Program-made: the position numbers and the translations under genes | In this document: positions 37,675 through 46,833 of the stretch, one piece after another | Numbering within the stretch: position 1 is the stretch's first letter | How the letters are laid out: the number at the start of each line of letters is the position of its first letter | Assembly: GCA_963803295.1 (NCBI GenBank) | Contig: CAWDMC010000023.1 | Location: 62,001-126,000 of the forward strand | Length of the DNA stretch: 64,000 bases | Reading direction: 5' to 3' | From: CAWDMC01 sp963803295 | GTDB lineage: Bacteria > Acidobacteriota > Terriglobia > UBA7540 | The notes under the pieces: model-generated | Databases searched by the model: none | Seen by the model: only the letters and a program-made list of their open reading frames with translations | What the model was told of the DNA's origin: nothing

Positions 37675-37786
37675 GATCTCCCCCGCGAAAAGCAATGGGC
37701 AGCCAGACGGTCGGCCCGTCCCGCTTTTCATCGTAGTCAGGGCTCCGATGGGTCTTCACTTCGCTTTCTGCCTGCCGCCTATCTCC

Positions 37787-38167
37787 TTACTGTTCACTGC
37801 CCTCCGGCCGCAACCGCCGCTTGATTTCCGCCGCCAGCTTACCCAGATTCACGGGCCGAAACAGCACGCGTTCGAACCCTCGGGCGAGTAGCTGATCTTC
37901 GCTTTCGGCGATGACACTGTGGCTCGCGATCACCCAAACTGGTGTCCGGCGCCCCCACTGTTCGAGGGCAGCGAGTTCTGCCCCGGGATCGTCGCTCGCG
38001 TGGAGGTCCGCAACGATCAACCTGTGCAGCCGGGGCCGCTCCGACACGCCTTTTAGCGCTTCGGATACCGTCTCCAGCGCCTCGACTTCAACACCGTCCT
38101 CGATCAATTGCGCACGGAGAAGAGCCCGTGCCTGCCAGTCTCTCGCCACCAGGAGAACCTCAGCCAT
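37787..38167 (-). CDS. Degenerate response-regulator receiver protein
   Basis: From ATG 38167 (MAEVLLVARDWQARALL) the product is 126 residues and has the receiver fold, with the expected phospho-acceptor Asp54 in VADLHASDD. However, the acidic pair near the N-terminus is only partly kept (VARD), and the usual Lys before the last conserved Pro is Arg (FRPVN), so phosphorylation is doubtful. The upstream in-frame codons to 38251 lack a start signal. A role in protein contact is likely. Confidence 0.7.
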   Translation of the reverse strand: MAEVLLVARDWQARALLRAQLIEDGVEVEALETVSEALKGVSERPRLHRLIVADLHASDDPGAELAALEQWGRRTPVWVIASHSVIAESEDQLLARGFERVLFRPVNLGKLAAEIKRRLRPEGSEQ

Positions 38168-38419
38168 AAGATAAGATCGCCCGAGGGAGCAACCCGGCTC
38201 TTTTGGGGGATTTTCGAACCCAATCGCCTCAGTGACCGGCGTCACAGACATCCGGGGGTTCGAAGAGCACTCTCTTACCAGAGACTGGCGAGGACGGAGC
38301 TGGTGGTCTGAGCATGGCCAGTGCCGGTGCCGGTGGTTCGTATCGAGATCCAGTCACTTCACTGCTCCCACTCGCCAACTTATCCCGACCGCCGGGAAGA
38401 CCATCGAGGGAGGTGCCTC

Positions 38420-38884
38420 ATGCTTTCCGCCCGCCTGATCCAAATGATCGAGGACCACGCCGAAGAGCTGACAACTGATGTTATCGACGATCTCCGAAGC
38501 AACAAACTGACAACTCACTACCACCGCCTTTCAGACCACGAATTGCGGGAGCGAGCCTACGACGTTTACCGGCACTTGGGCCACTGGATACACCACGAAG
38601 CAGAGGGCGCAATCGAAAACACCTTCTCCGCGCTCGGCCAGTTACGGTACGCCGAAGGAGTTCCTGTAAGCGAGATGGTTTGGGCGCTGACCCTGACTAA
38701 ATATCATCTGCGCGACTACATTCACCACGCCGGTCTGGTCGATTCCGCCGTCCAACTCTATCAAGAACAGGAACTCTGGCGCTTAGTGGGCCACTTCTTC
38801 GACAAGGCCATTTTTTACACGGTGCGCGGCCACGAACAGGCAGCCACGGTCCAGCACCACGTGCAGACCAAGCACGCAGCCTAA
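38420..38884 (+). CDS. RsbRD-like helical sensor protein
   Basis: From ATG 38420 (preceded by GGAGG) the protein has 154 residues, all helical, with several His residues. MIEDHAEELTTDVIDDLRSN and RLSDHELRERAYDVYRHLG, then EGVPVSEMVWALTLTKYHL, follow the pattern I know from the N-terminal domain of RsbRD, the globin-like module of stress-signalling 'stressosome' proteins. The STAS domain of true RsbRD is absent. It may be a stand-alone sensor. The family assignment is from memory and only moderate. Confidence 0.5.
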   Translation: MLSARLIQMIEDHAEELTTDVIDDLRSNKLTTHYHRLSDHELRERAYDVYRHLGHWIHHEAEGAIENTFSALGQLRYAEGVPVSEMVWALTLTKYHLRDYIHHAGLVDSAVQLYQEQELWRLVGHFFDKAIFYTVRGHEQAATVQHHVQTKHAA

Positions 38885-39047
38885 TAGTCGCACGGCAAAG
38901 ACTGGCTATCTTCCGCAACCCGGGCGGCTGGGGCCAGGCCCCGGTGGTTCAGCTGCCCGGCCCTGCTGTGTGGTCCCTCACCCGGCAACCAACTCTCAAT
39001 TTCCCACAGGTTTGCAGCCCAAGTCCCCGTGTTCTCAGCCCAAACTC

Positions 39048-42000
39048 CTACGAAAGCAGTAATTCCAGATCTTCCCGGCGCAGATCGCGGATCACGCTGT
39101 TATCCGCACTGATGATCGCGGCGGCGAGGTCGCGCTTGCTTTTCTGCAACTCGAGAACCTTCTCCTCAACCGTATCACGAGCGATAAGTCTGTAGGCGAA
39201 GACCTGCCTCTCCTGTCCGATGCGATGGGCGCGATCGACCGCCTGCGCTTCGACGGCCGGGTTCCACCACGGATCAAGCAGGAAGACGTACTCGGCAGCC
39301 GTGAGGTTCAGACCCAGTCCGCCGGCCTTCAGGCTGACCAGGAAGAGCCGGCAGTTGCCATCCTCCTGAAAGCGCTGAACCGCTGATTGACGGTCGCGGG
39401 TAGAGCCGTCAAGGTACTCGTACACGATACCCTCGCTGTCCAGGCGGTCGCGCACGATCCGGAGCAGGCTGGTGAATTGCGAAAACACGAGAGCCTTGTG
39501 CCCTTCATCGAGAACCTCGCGCAACTGCCCCAGGAGCACGCCCAGCTTCGCGCTGCCCTCGGAAGAGCGGCTCGGATCGATCAGGCCAGGGTGGCAGGCA
39601 GCTTGGCGCAAGCGCAGCAGCGCCTCCAGCACCTGGATCTTGGATTTCGCCAGACCGTCGGTTTCGATCCGCTTCAGCAGGGCGTTGCGGTAGTGCTGGC
39701 GCAGTTCGTCGTAGAGCTTGCGTTGTACGGCCTCCATCTCGCAATAGACGGTTTGCTCGGTTTTGGGCGGGAGTTCCCGTGCCACCTGCTCCTTGGTGCG
39801 GCGCAGAATGAAGGGCCGCAATCCGTGGGCCAGGAGCCGGCGGGTTTCTCCATCGGGATTGCGTCCGGCCGCGCCCGCCAGTTTGAACACACTCGCCTTT
39901 CCCAGCATGCCGGGATTGAGGAATTCGAAAAGCGACCAAAGTTCGCCCAGATGATTTTCCACGGGTGTCCCGCTCAGCGCCAGACGGTTCTCACAGTGAA
40001 GCAGGCGCACTGCTTTGGCGGCTTCCGTTCCAGCATTCTTCACCGCCTGAGCCTCATCGAGCACCACGTAGTCAAACTCGAAATCCTTCAGACGCAGCAC
40101 GTCGCGGCGCAGTGTTCCATAGGTGGTGAGGACAACATCAAAGGCGCCGGGCTCGCCGAGGTCGCGCCCCAAGCCGGTGTAATCGAGCACACGCAATTGC
40201 GGGGTGAAGCGCTCCACCTCCTGTTTCCAATTGAAGACAAGCGACCGGGGCACGACCACCAGCGAAGGTTTCATCGGCTCGCCTGCGGCCCGCCTCTCAC
40301 GGCGGGTCTCGAGCAAAGCCAGTACCTGGGCAGTCTTGCCTACGCCCATGTCGTCGGCCAGGCAACCGCCGAAAGAAAAACGGCGGAGAAACTCCATCCA
40401 ACCTACGCCCTCACGCTGGTAGTCGCGCAGACGCCCGGCAAAACCAGCGGGCTGGGCAGCGCCTTCGATACCCTGAAACAGCCCCAGTTCTTCCCGCAGG
40501 CGGGCAAAGGTGGCGTCGCATCGCGCCTCAGGTTGTGTCGCCAGCAGAGCATCAAGTAACCCCGCCTGGCTGCGCCGGAAGCGGATGTGCCCGCTGCCCT
40601 CAGGCGTTCCCATTCCTGCCAGCATACCGATCCGCTGCAGCCACTCTTCCGGCATCACCCCGTATGTACCGTCGTCCAGCCGCACCACGGTTTCACCACG
40701 GCGCAAAGCCTCGAGTAGCGCCGGCAGTTGCGCTTCGGTTTCGCCGTACCCCACTTTGCCATGCAGTTCGAACCAGTCTACGCCGCTGGACACCTCGAGG
40801 TGAAAGGCGCCGGGCCGACGGAAGATTTTACCTTCAGCCTCGATATGCCAGCCGGCTTCCACCAGAGCGCGCACCAAACGAGGCAATTTGCTTGGCGCCA
40901 AGTCCCAAGCGGGCTCGCGGTCCCAGTAGGTTGGCGGCCGGAACCTGACACCCAGATCGTGCAGCAGGCCCTCGGCGGCCTTCTCCGTCTCCGCGTCACG
41001 TCTCAGAAAGCGACGTTCGACAGGGTCGTAAAGGCCAGGAGTTGGCGCCACCGATTGCACCACCTGGCCTCCGTAGTCATATGACAGTTCCGTCTGCAGC
41101 CTGCCCGAGGCGTGCGTCACGGACTTATCGGCGCGGATGTGCAGGCGAGGCCGCGGGACAACCGTAACCTCCTGGTAACGCAGTTCTTCCGGCACCTCCG
41201 GAGGCGGCAGGCCCGGAAGGGACAAAAGCGCCGTCAACAGTTGGTCCCGGTCCTTATCGGGAGCCTCGATCGAGCCAATTTTGCGGAGGCGAGCGACCCA
41301 TTGGAACGCCGTGTCCTCGGCGAGCGGAGCTACCCCGTCGTGTGTGAAAACAAAGCCGCCCTGGGTGATTAGGATAGGAACAGCCAGATCCATGCGTTCC
41401 TCTCCTCGGTTCAGCACTCCCGCAACGGCCCATCCACCTTTCCTGCCCCGGCGTATCTCGATCCCGAACCGCCATGTCCCGCCCCCGTCCCAGGTAAGCG
41501 GAACCAGCTCGTCCGATTTGCTTTTGTCCCTCCAGTAGCCGCGTCCGGTACGAATCACGAGAGGCAGCATCAGCTTGGCCAGGGCGTCCGGCACCAGACA
41601 GGAAACGGGAATCGGGTTATCCAAACCGGAGTAACTCCAGCCGTAGCCGTAGTTCTGTACCCCTCCGGCGAGCGCCGCCAGAATTTCGCGATCTTCCGGC
41701 GATGGCAAGTCACCAATCTGGCCGCGCCGCAGCGAGAGATTCACAGGGCGCGTCCAGCTGCCGTCGCCCTTGAGATCGTGGGACGCAAGCCAGAGGACAC
41801 CACAGCCTGCGGAGAGGCTTTCGGCAACATCGACAACATAGAGCACCTGCCGTTTCGAAGGCCATGGATTGCGCGGTGGAGCGGGCTCGTACGAAGGTTC
41901 GGCAATCCCAGCGAGTTGTCTTCGCCAAGTGGGCACTTGGGGAGGTTTAGGGGGACTCGGCACGTAGGCCGAGGCCTTTCCACGCGGCGAGCGGGGAAAA

Positions 42001-42386
42001 GGCATTTCGGCAGACTCGCTCCAATCATCCTCGGGAACGTAATCATCCAGGCTCACACTGCTAGCCGACGCGGCCGCCGAAAGAAGTCCACGTCCGTCCG
42101 CAGCAAGAACGACGGCCCATAGGTGCTTGCACACGCCAGCGGATTCAAAATAGGGACATTCGCAGTTCACCCGCAGCACGCCCTCCTCCCAACGCAGGCA
42201 AACCTCGTAGGATTGCGAACCTTGGACTCGCGCCTCAATCTCGGAGTCCGAGCTGCGCAGAATCCGCACCCGCCCTTGCCAGAAATAACTGCTGCCGCGG
42301 TTCCGAATCCCGGTGTCAAAATAGGAGGTGACTTTCTTGGCTAGCGTGGGTGGTTTCCATGTCTTTGAGGGGGTGCCGAAGGTCAT
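39048..42386 (-). CDS. SNF2-family helicase with N-terminal SWIM zinc finger
   Basis: The 1,112-residue protein has an N-terminal SWIM zinc finger (Cys75, Cys77, Cys86, His88 in NCECPYFESAGVCKHLW), then a long middle, then an SNF2 helicase core: Walker A DDMGVGKTAQ near residue 680, DEAQ box VLDEAQAVKN near 777, and the C-terminal half with QAVDRAHRIGQERQ near 1052. Bacterial SNF2 proteins of this type resemble RapA and the SWIM-containing helicases of some defence and repair loci. No nuclease or methylase gene lies next to it, so a repair or transcription-remodelling role is most likely. Confidence 0.93.
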   Translation of the reverse strand: MTFGTPSKTWKPPTLAKKVTSYFDTGIRNRGSSYFWQGRVRILRSSDSEIEARVQGSQSYEVCLRWEEGVLRVNCECPYFESAGVCKHLWAVVLAADGRGLLSAAASASSVSLDDYVPEDDWSESAEMPFPRSPRGKASAYVPSPPKPPQVPTWRRQLAGIAEPSYEPAPPRNPWPSKRQVLYVVDVAESLSAGCGVLWLASHDLKGDGSWTRPVNLSLRRGQIGDLPSPEDREILAALAGGVQNYGYGWSYSGLDNPIPVSCLVPDALAKLMLPLVIRTGRGYWRDKSKSDELVPLTWDGGGTWRFGIEIRRGRKGGWAVAGVLNRGEERMDLAVPILITQGGFVFTHDGVAPLAEDTAFQWVARLRKIGSIEAPDKDRDQLLTALLSLPGLPPPEVPEELRYQEVTVVPRPRLHIRADKSVTHASGRLQTELSYDYGGQVVQSVAPTPGLYDPVERRFLRRDAETEKAAEGLLHDLGVRFRPPTYWDREPAWDLAPSKLPRLVRALVEAGWHIEAEGKIFRRPGAFHLEVSSGVDWFELHGKVGYGETEAQLPALLEALRRGETVVRLDDGTYGVMPEEWLQRIGMLAGMGTPEGSGHIRFRRSQAGLLDALLATQPEARCDATFARLREELGLFQGIEGAAQPAGFAGRLRDYQREGVGWMEFLRRFSFGGCLADDMGVGKTAQVLALLETRRERRAAGEPMKPSLVVVPRSLVFNWKQEVERFTPQLRVLDYTGLGRDLGEPGAFDVVLTTYGTLRRDVLRLKDFEFDYVVLDEAQAVKNAGTEAAKAVRLLHCENRLALSGTPVENHLGELWSLFEFLNPGMLGKASVFKLAGAAGRNPDGETRRLLAHGLRPFILRRTKEQVARELPPKTEQTVYCEMEAVQRKLYDELRQHYRNALLKRIETDGLAKSKIQVLEALLRLRQAACHPGLIDPSRSSEGSAKLGVLLGQLREVLDEGHKALVFSQFTSLLRIVRDRLDSEGIVYEYLDGSTRDRQSAVQRFQEDGNCRLFLVSLKAGGLGLNLTAAEYVFLLDPWWNPAVEAQAVDRAHRIGQERQVFAYRLIARDTVEEKVLELQKSKRDLAAAIISADNSVIRDLRREDLELLLS

Positions 42387-42653
42387 GTGCTTTTCCCGGA
42401 GAGGTGCTGTCGCAGGCTCGGTCTCTCAGTGAGTTTCTTTTTGGTGAAAAACAAATTTACCACGACGTGCCGGTTTGCAGAAATGCCCAATGATCCCGCG
42501 CCAAGGTTCGAGGTCTGCCTGAGATGGTAGGGATTAATTGCCTCCTCGTTTGACGCAGGATCGCAACCAAGAACCCATGGGTGGACAAACTGCAGCCCCA
42601 GTCAGGGCGACTCTAAGGAAAGAATCGCGGACTCCAAGAAATGGCGGTCATCG

Positions 42654-43502
42654 TTACGCTCTCTCAAGCAGGCAGACACCTGCCCATGGCCGGTCGCCCA
42701 TGTGGGCGGTGTCTTCCGGTGCGAGCGCCAGAGGTTCCATACCTGCTGGAAGGCGTTTCAGTTCCCCCGCCGTCTTCAGCAGCGAGCGCACATCCACTGG
42801 ACGCCAGTTGTGCTCAGCAAAAAATTGGGGACCGGACTCGGGCGCGAATCTCAACTGCGCGCCTGCCGCGCCCAAGTGAGCCTGGGTGTTCTGTTGCAGC
42901 ATCCGCAGCAAACCGGGAGAGGCAATATCGACTGCCCAGTGTTGGAACGTGGGCGGACGGGCCAGATCCTCAGCCAGGGCACCTACCTCATCTTCCCTCA
43001 GGTAGATGAGCAATCCCTCGGTGAGGATCAGGGCTTTCGTAGCCCGTTTGCCGAAAGCCTCAAAGAGGGCCCGACGCGCGGCCACATCTGCCAGGTCTAG
43101 CCGGATAGACTCCAGATTGCAGGCCGGATTCTCGCCGTCGAGAATCTCTTCCTTGTAATCGAGAATCTCGGGCATATCGACGTCAACCCAGATCAATTCC
43201 GGCGGCAGCGCCATCCGGTAGGGACGGGCGTCAAGACCTGCCGCAAGGTTCACCACCAAATCCGTACCCTGGCGAATCTGATGCGCTATGAACAAATCAA
43301 ACAGGTACGTACGGGTGATATACGACCATGCGTTCTGATCGTGAAAGGGGAGTGAGGCAGCGATCTGCTCGCCGCGCTCACCCGCTAGTCGACGGGCAAA
43401 AGGGTCTCGAAAGAGGGCATCCTGCCGTTCACTCTCTCTGGCGCGGTAGACGGCGACCCAGCGAGCCGTGTCGGTGATGTGCCGGACAAGAGGTTCGCTC
43501 AT
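42654..43502 (-). CDS. SAM-dependent methyltransferase (TIGR00027 family)
   Basis: ATG 43502 is preceded by GGAGG and gives 282 residues; the 46 upstream in-frame codons are not plausible. The pattern NLAAGLDARPYRM, then WVDVDMPEILDYKEEIL and LILTEGLLIYL, marks the leucine-carboxyl-methyltransferase-like TIGR00027 family of SAM-dependent enzymes. Substrate unknown. It lies between the SNF2 gene and nadE on the same strand with sizeable gaps. Confidence 0.88.
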   Translation of the reverse strand: MSEPLVRHITDTARWVAVYRARESERQDALFRDPFARRLAGERGEQIAASLPFHDQNAWSYITRTYLFDLFIAHQIRQGTDLVVNLAAGLDARPYRMALPPELIWVDVDMPEILDYKEEILDGENPACNLESIRLDLADVAARRALFEAFGKRATKALILTEGLLIYLREDEVGALAEDLARPPTFQHWAVDIASPGLLRMLQQNTQAHLGAAGAQLRFAPESGPQFFAEHNWRPVDVRSLLKTAGELKRLPAGMEPLALAPEDTAHMGDRPWAGVCLLERA

Positions 43503-43593
43503 GGGTTCCTCCAAAACCTTTCGTACACGTGCACAGTATAACCGCGAATACCCGGGAGAGCGCGGTTGCCCGGCTTGTCGCCAACTTCCAAGC

Positions 43594-45237
43594 TCAATCG
43601 ACAAACTTATGGGCAATCGGGAAGCGGCGGCCCATTCCAAATGCCTTGCCTGTGACTTTTAGCGTGGGTGCGGCTTGCTGCCGTTTGTATTCCGCGCTGG
43701 TGACCTTGCGGAGGATTTCGCGGACCAATTTCTCGTCAAATCCGTTACGGGAGGCGATATTCTGTGGGCAGAGGTTCTCTTCAATGTAGCCTTTGAGGAC
43801 GGCATCCAGCAATTCGTAGGGTGGCAGCGTATCCTGATCGGTTTGGTTGGCGCGCAATTCGGCCGAGGGGGGTTTTGTGAGAGTATCTCGAGGAATGCGC
43901 TGGCGCTCGAGGTTCGCGAATCGGGCGAGCTCGTAAACCATTACCTTGGGAACGTCGGCAATTACGGCCAAGCCTCCGGCCATGTCCCCGTACAACGTGC
44001 AATAGCCAACAGCAAGCTCACTCTTGTTGCCCGTGGAGAGCACCAGGGAGCAGAATTTGTTGGAGAGTGCCATCAGCACGTTACCACGAATGCGCGCCTG
44101 GATATTCTCTTCGGTAACATCCTGGGGGAGCTTGCCGAACACGGGCTGGAGGGTCTGGAGGTAGGTCTCGTAAATCGAGCGGATGCTAATCACGCGGAAG
44201 TCAATGCCCAAGTTAGAGGCGAGGGCCTCCGCATCGCTGATACTTCCCGGGGAGGAAAAGGGTCCAGGCATGCTCACCCCCAGGACGTTCTCGGGGCCGA
44301 GGGCATCGGCAGCGATAGTGGCCACCAACGACGAATCAATGCCGCCGCTCAAGCCGACGATGACCCTCTGAAATCCGCACTTGCGAACGTAGTCGCGCGT
44401 GCCCAGTGCCAGGGCATGATAAACAGCCTCAGTTTCGGACGCGGGCCACCCATGGAGTTCGGGGCCGCTATCCTCCGACGTGTCAAAAACCACCAGGTCT
44501 TCCTCGAAAGATCGGGCTCGAGCGCACAGTTCGCCCCTGGCGTCAAAAGCCAAACTCGATCCGTCGAAGACGAGCTGGTCATTGCCTCCAACCTGGTTAA
44601 CATAAACCACGGGAACGCCACGTTCGCGGGCAATGGCTCTTAGCATGTCATGGCGCAGCTCGATCTTGCCCATCGAGTAAGGAGAGGAGGCAATATTCAA
44701 GATGAGGCTGGCGCCCGCCTTGAGTGTTTCTTCCACCGGATCGCGAGCGTAAAGCTGCTTTTTCCAAAAGCTCTTGTCGTTCCACACGTCCTCGCAAACC
44801 GTCAGACCCAATTGCCACTCGTGAAGCGGGTAGACCACAGGGGTCGTCCCCGGCTCAAAGTACCGCGACTCGTCGAATACATCGTAGAAAGGCAGGAGCA
44901 TCTTGCTGTAGTTTGCCACCAGCTTGCCGCGATGGAGTAGCGCAGCCGCGTCCGACACGCCTTTTCCTTGTTCTGCCCTGGAACGCCGTACGTAGCCAAC
45001 GACCGCGGCGATGTCGGGCAGAGCGCGGGTGAGGCGCTCCATCTCGGCCTCGGAGCGCGCGATGAACCCTGGCTTCTCGACCAGGTCGCGCGGCGGATAC
45101 CCGCAGAGCGCCAGTTCCGGAAACACCACCAGATGCGCGCCGCAATCAAGCGCGCGATGCGCGTAGCTGACGATTCGGTCCACGTTTCCGGCGAAGTCTC
45201 CGACAGTCGTGTTGATCTGCGCCAGAGCAATTCGCAT
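43594..45237 (-). CDS. nadE: Glutamine-dependent NAD+ synthetase
   Basis: From ATG 45237 (MRIALAQINTTVGDFAGNVD) the protein has 547 residues. It joins an N-terminal nitrilase-type glutaminase domain (Glu41 in FPELALCGYPPRD, Lys in YSKMLLPFYDVF, Cys in LTVCEDVWN) to a C-terminal synthetase domain with the ATP pyrophosphatase loop GLSGGIDSSLVATIA. It makes NAD from nicotinate adenine dinucleotide using the glutamine amide. An upstream Met at 45270 is possible but would add 11 residues not found in the family. It is a stand-alone housekeeping gene. Confidence 0.95.
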   Translation of the reverse strand: MRIALAQINTTVGDFAGNVDRIVSYAHRALDCGAHLVVFPELALCGYPPRDLVEKPGFIARSEAEMERLTRALPDIAAVVGYVRRSRAEQGKGVSDAAALLHRGKLVANYSKMLLPFYDVFDESRYFEPGTTPVVYPLHEWQLGLTVCEDVWNDKSFWKKQLYARDPVEETLKAGASLILNIASSPYSMGKIELRHDMLRAIARERGVPVVYVNQVGGNDQLVFDGSSLAFDARGELCARARSFEEDLVVFDTSEDSGPELHGWPASETEAVYHALALGTRDYVRKCGFQRVIVGLSGGIDSSLVATIAADALGPENVLGVSMPGPFSSPGSISDAEALASNLGIDFRVISIRSIYETYLQTLQPVFGKLPQDVTEENIQARIRGNVLMALSNKFCSLVLSTGNKSELAVGYCTLYGDMAGGLAVIADVPKVMVYELARFANLERQRIPRDTLTKPPSAELRANQTDQDTLPPYELLDAVLKGYIEENLCPQNIASRNGFDEKLVREILRKVTSAEYKRQQAAPTLKVTGKAFGMGRRFPIAHKFVD

Positions 45238-45387
45238 AGAGGGTTGGTTATCGAATTGAGAATGGCTCAACGGGTCGCGGCTAGACCCAACTTGCGAGTC
45301 TATAAGCTAACAATTATAGCTTAAGCGCGGGATAGCATGAACTGAGGAATCGCAAACGTAAGGATGGAGAGGTATTTTAAGAGCGGA

Positions 45388-45423
45388 GCTGCGTCCCCGT
45401 CAATGTTGTCGGGCGGACGCAGC
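45388..45423 (-). terminator. Possible terminator downstream of the Fe-S protein gene
   Basis: GCTGCGTCC at 45388-45396 and GGACGCAGC at 45415-45423 form a perfect nine-base stem with an 18-base loop, just downstream of the ErpA-like gene on the minus strand. No run of T follows, so termination would be weak or factor-dependent. Confidence 0.35.
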
Positions 45424-45464
45424 CTGGGACCTAAAACGTGTGGCAGGCCCGGGACCCGCCGAAG

Positions 45465-45794
45465 TTAGACACTGAACGAGCTTCCGCAGCCGCAGGTTGT
45501 CTTGACGTTCGGATTTTCGAACTTGAAACCGGAGCCTTCCAGCGTCTCCACGTAGTCGATCTTCGTACCCTTAAGATACATTAAGGACGCTTGATCCACA
45601 AAGACCTTAAGGCCCTCAAAATCGAAGACCTTGTCGATCCCGTTTGACTCGTTTTCAAAGTTCATCTGGTACGAAAAGCCGGAGCATCCGCCGCCCACCA
45701 CCGAAACCCTTAAGCCCTTTGGCTCGGGGTTCTGCTGGCCTAGGATTTCCTTCACCTTACCGACCGCCGTAGGCGTCAGATCGAGCGCCGCCAT
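45465..45794 (-). CDS. erpA: A-type iron-sulfur cluster carrier (ErpA/IscA family)
   Basis: The 109-residue protein has the three cysteines of the family: Cys37 (GGGCSGF), Cys101 and Cys103 (TTCGCGSSF). Such A-type carriers hold an Fe-S cluster and pass it to target enzymes. AAGGAG lies eight bases before the ATG. The length matches ErpA and IscA; the subgroup cannot be fixed from sequence alone. Confidence 0.9.
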   Translation of the reverse strand: MAALDLTPTAVGKVKEILGQQNPEPKGLRVSVVGGGCSGFSYQMNFENESNGIDKVFDFEGLKVFVDQASLMYLKGTKIDYVETLEGSGFKFENPNVKTTCGCGSSFSV

Positions 45795-46833
45795 AGATTA
45801 GACTCCTTTTTCTGGACTGTTTGACTTGGAAGCGTCGCACCTCACTCAAAAACTAAGATAACAGACAGCAGCGCAGAAAGCAAGCCGCGCCATCGCCCAT
45901 TGTCGCCCATCGAGATCGAGGACGGTTTTGCTTTATCTCGCTGAGTCGAGTAGTTACTCGCATGCTCAGAAGATACCCAATCCGGCGGAACTGGAGTTTT
46001 TTATAGGACCTGTGTAGGACTTGCACGATTAAGGTAAGAATGGAAAAGCCAAGCTGCCATGGAAAGATCAATTTCCTTTTGTTATCAAGACGATGTTCAC
46101 CCGGTGCAGGATTGGCACACAACCTGCGCTGAGCCAGGGTGCTTCTGTTTCCGGCTCGTGGACGGTCGGAGACAGTGCCCGCGGACCCCCCCTTCCCGCG
46201 GCAATCCGGGGAGTGATCCGAGATCGACTTGGACTATGCGCTGTGCCCCAGCACATCAAGGCATAGGCGATCAGGGTCACTCCCCGGTTCCTTTTCCTGC
46301 GGCCGTCTCGGACTTGCCGTGCCGCGTCAGTCCTGAACGAGAAAGTCACTCTCAAGATGGGTCTCGGAACACATTGAGAAACCCTAGCCGCGAACGCTCT
46401 CTTACTGCGGACTCCGAAATTGCGCCGTGATTCCTACTTGATAGCCGTGTGAAAGAATTCATTTCAAGCTCACTTTTGCCCGAAATTTTCATTTTCCGTG
46501 TTCCCCTTCTATTCCTCCCCTTTTATCCCTTCTATTCCCTTCTAGGTTGCTGCTAGGTTGCTGCTTGACAGGTTAATACATCATGCGTAATATCATGGGA
46601 ATAGCCGTTGCCGGCGGGAAAACCGGGGCGTGGCAGCCTTTTGTCCAGTCACTGACATTCCCGCAGGCGTCAATTTCTACAATTCCGGCGGGCCCCTCCC
46701 AGTAAAGCCGAGCAATAAGGAAGGGCGTCGCTCGACCCGACATGCAGGACGGGAAACCTAGCCCACCTCGGAAAGGACCTGCAGCGATTCTCCGATATTT
46801 CGATGGCGCTCCGGCTATGGAGGCGAAAAAGTA
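45795..46833. other. Long intergenic region with an inverted repeat
   Basis: This kilobase lies between the Fe-S carrier and the hybrid kinase. A 123-codon frame at 46059-46430 is open but has no recognisable family and no good ribosome site. A perfect 11-base inverted repeat, CCGGGGAGTGA (46206-46216) and TCACTCCCCGG (46277-46287), spans about 60 bases. Pyrimidine-rich short repeats (CCCTTCTATT-like, and CTAGGTTGCTG twice) lie at 46500-46565. It may hold regulatory sequence for the kinase. Confidence 0.45.

Noticed and set aside
39387..40559. Plus-strand frame of 390 codons within the SNF2 gene
   Set aside because: It lies opposite the helicase core with all its motifs. No family or start signal supports it.
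46059..46430. Possible 123-residue gene before the kinase
   Set aside because: There is no ribosome site and no family, and it contains the inverted repeat noted above. I kept the stretch as intergenic.
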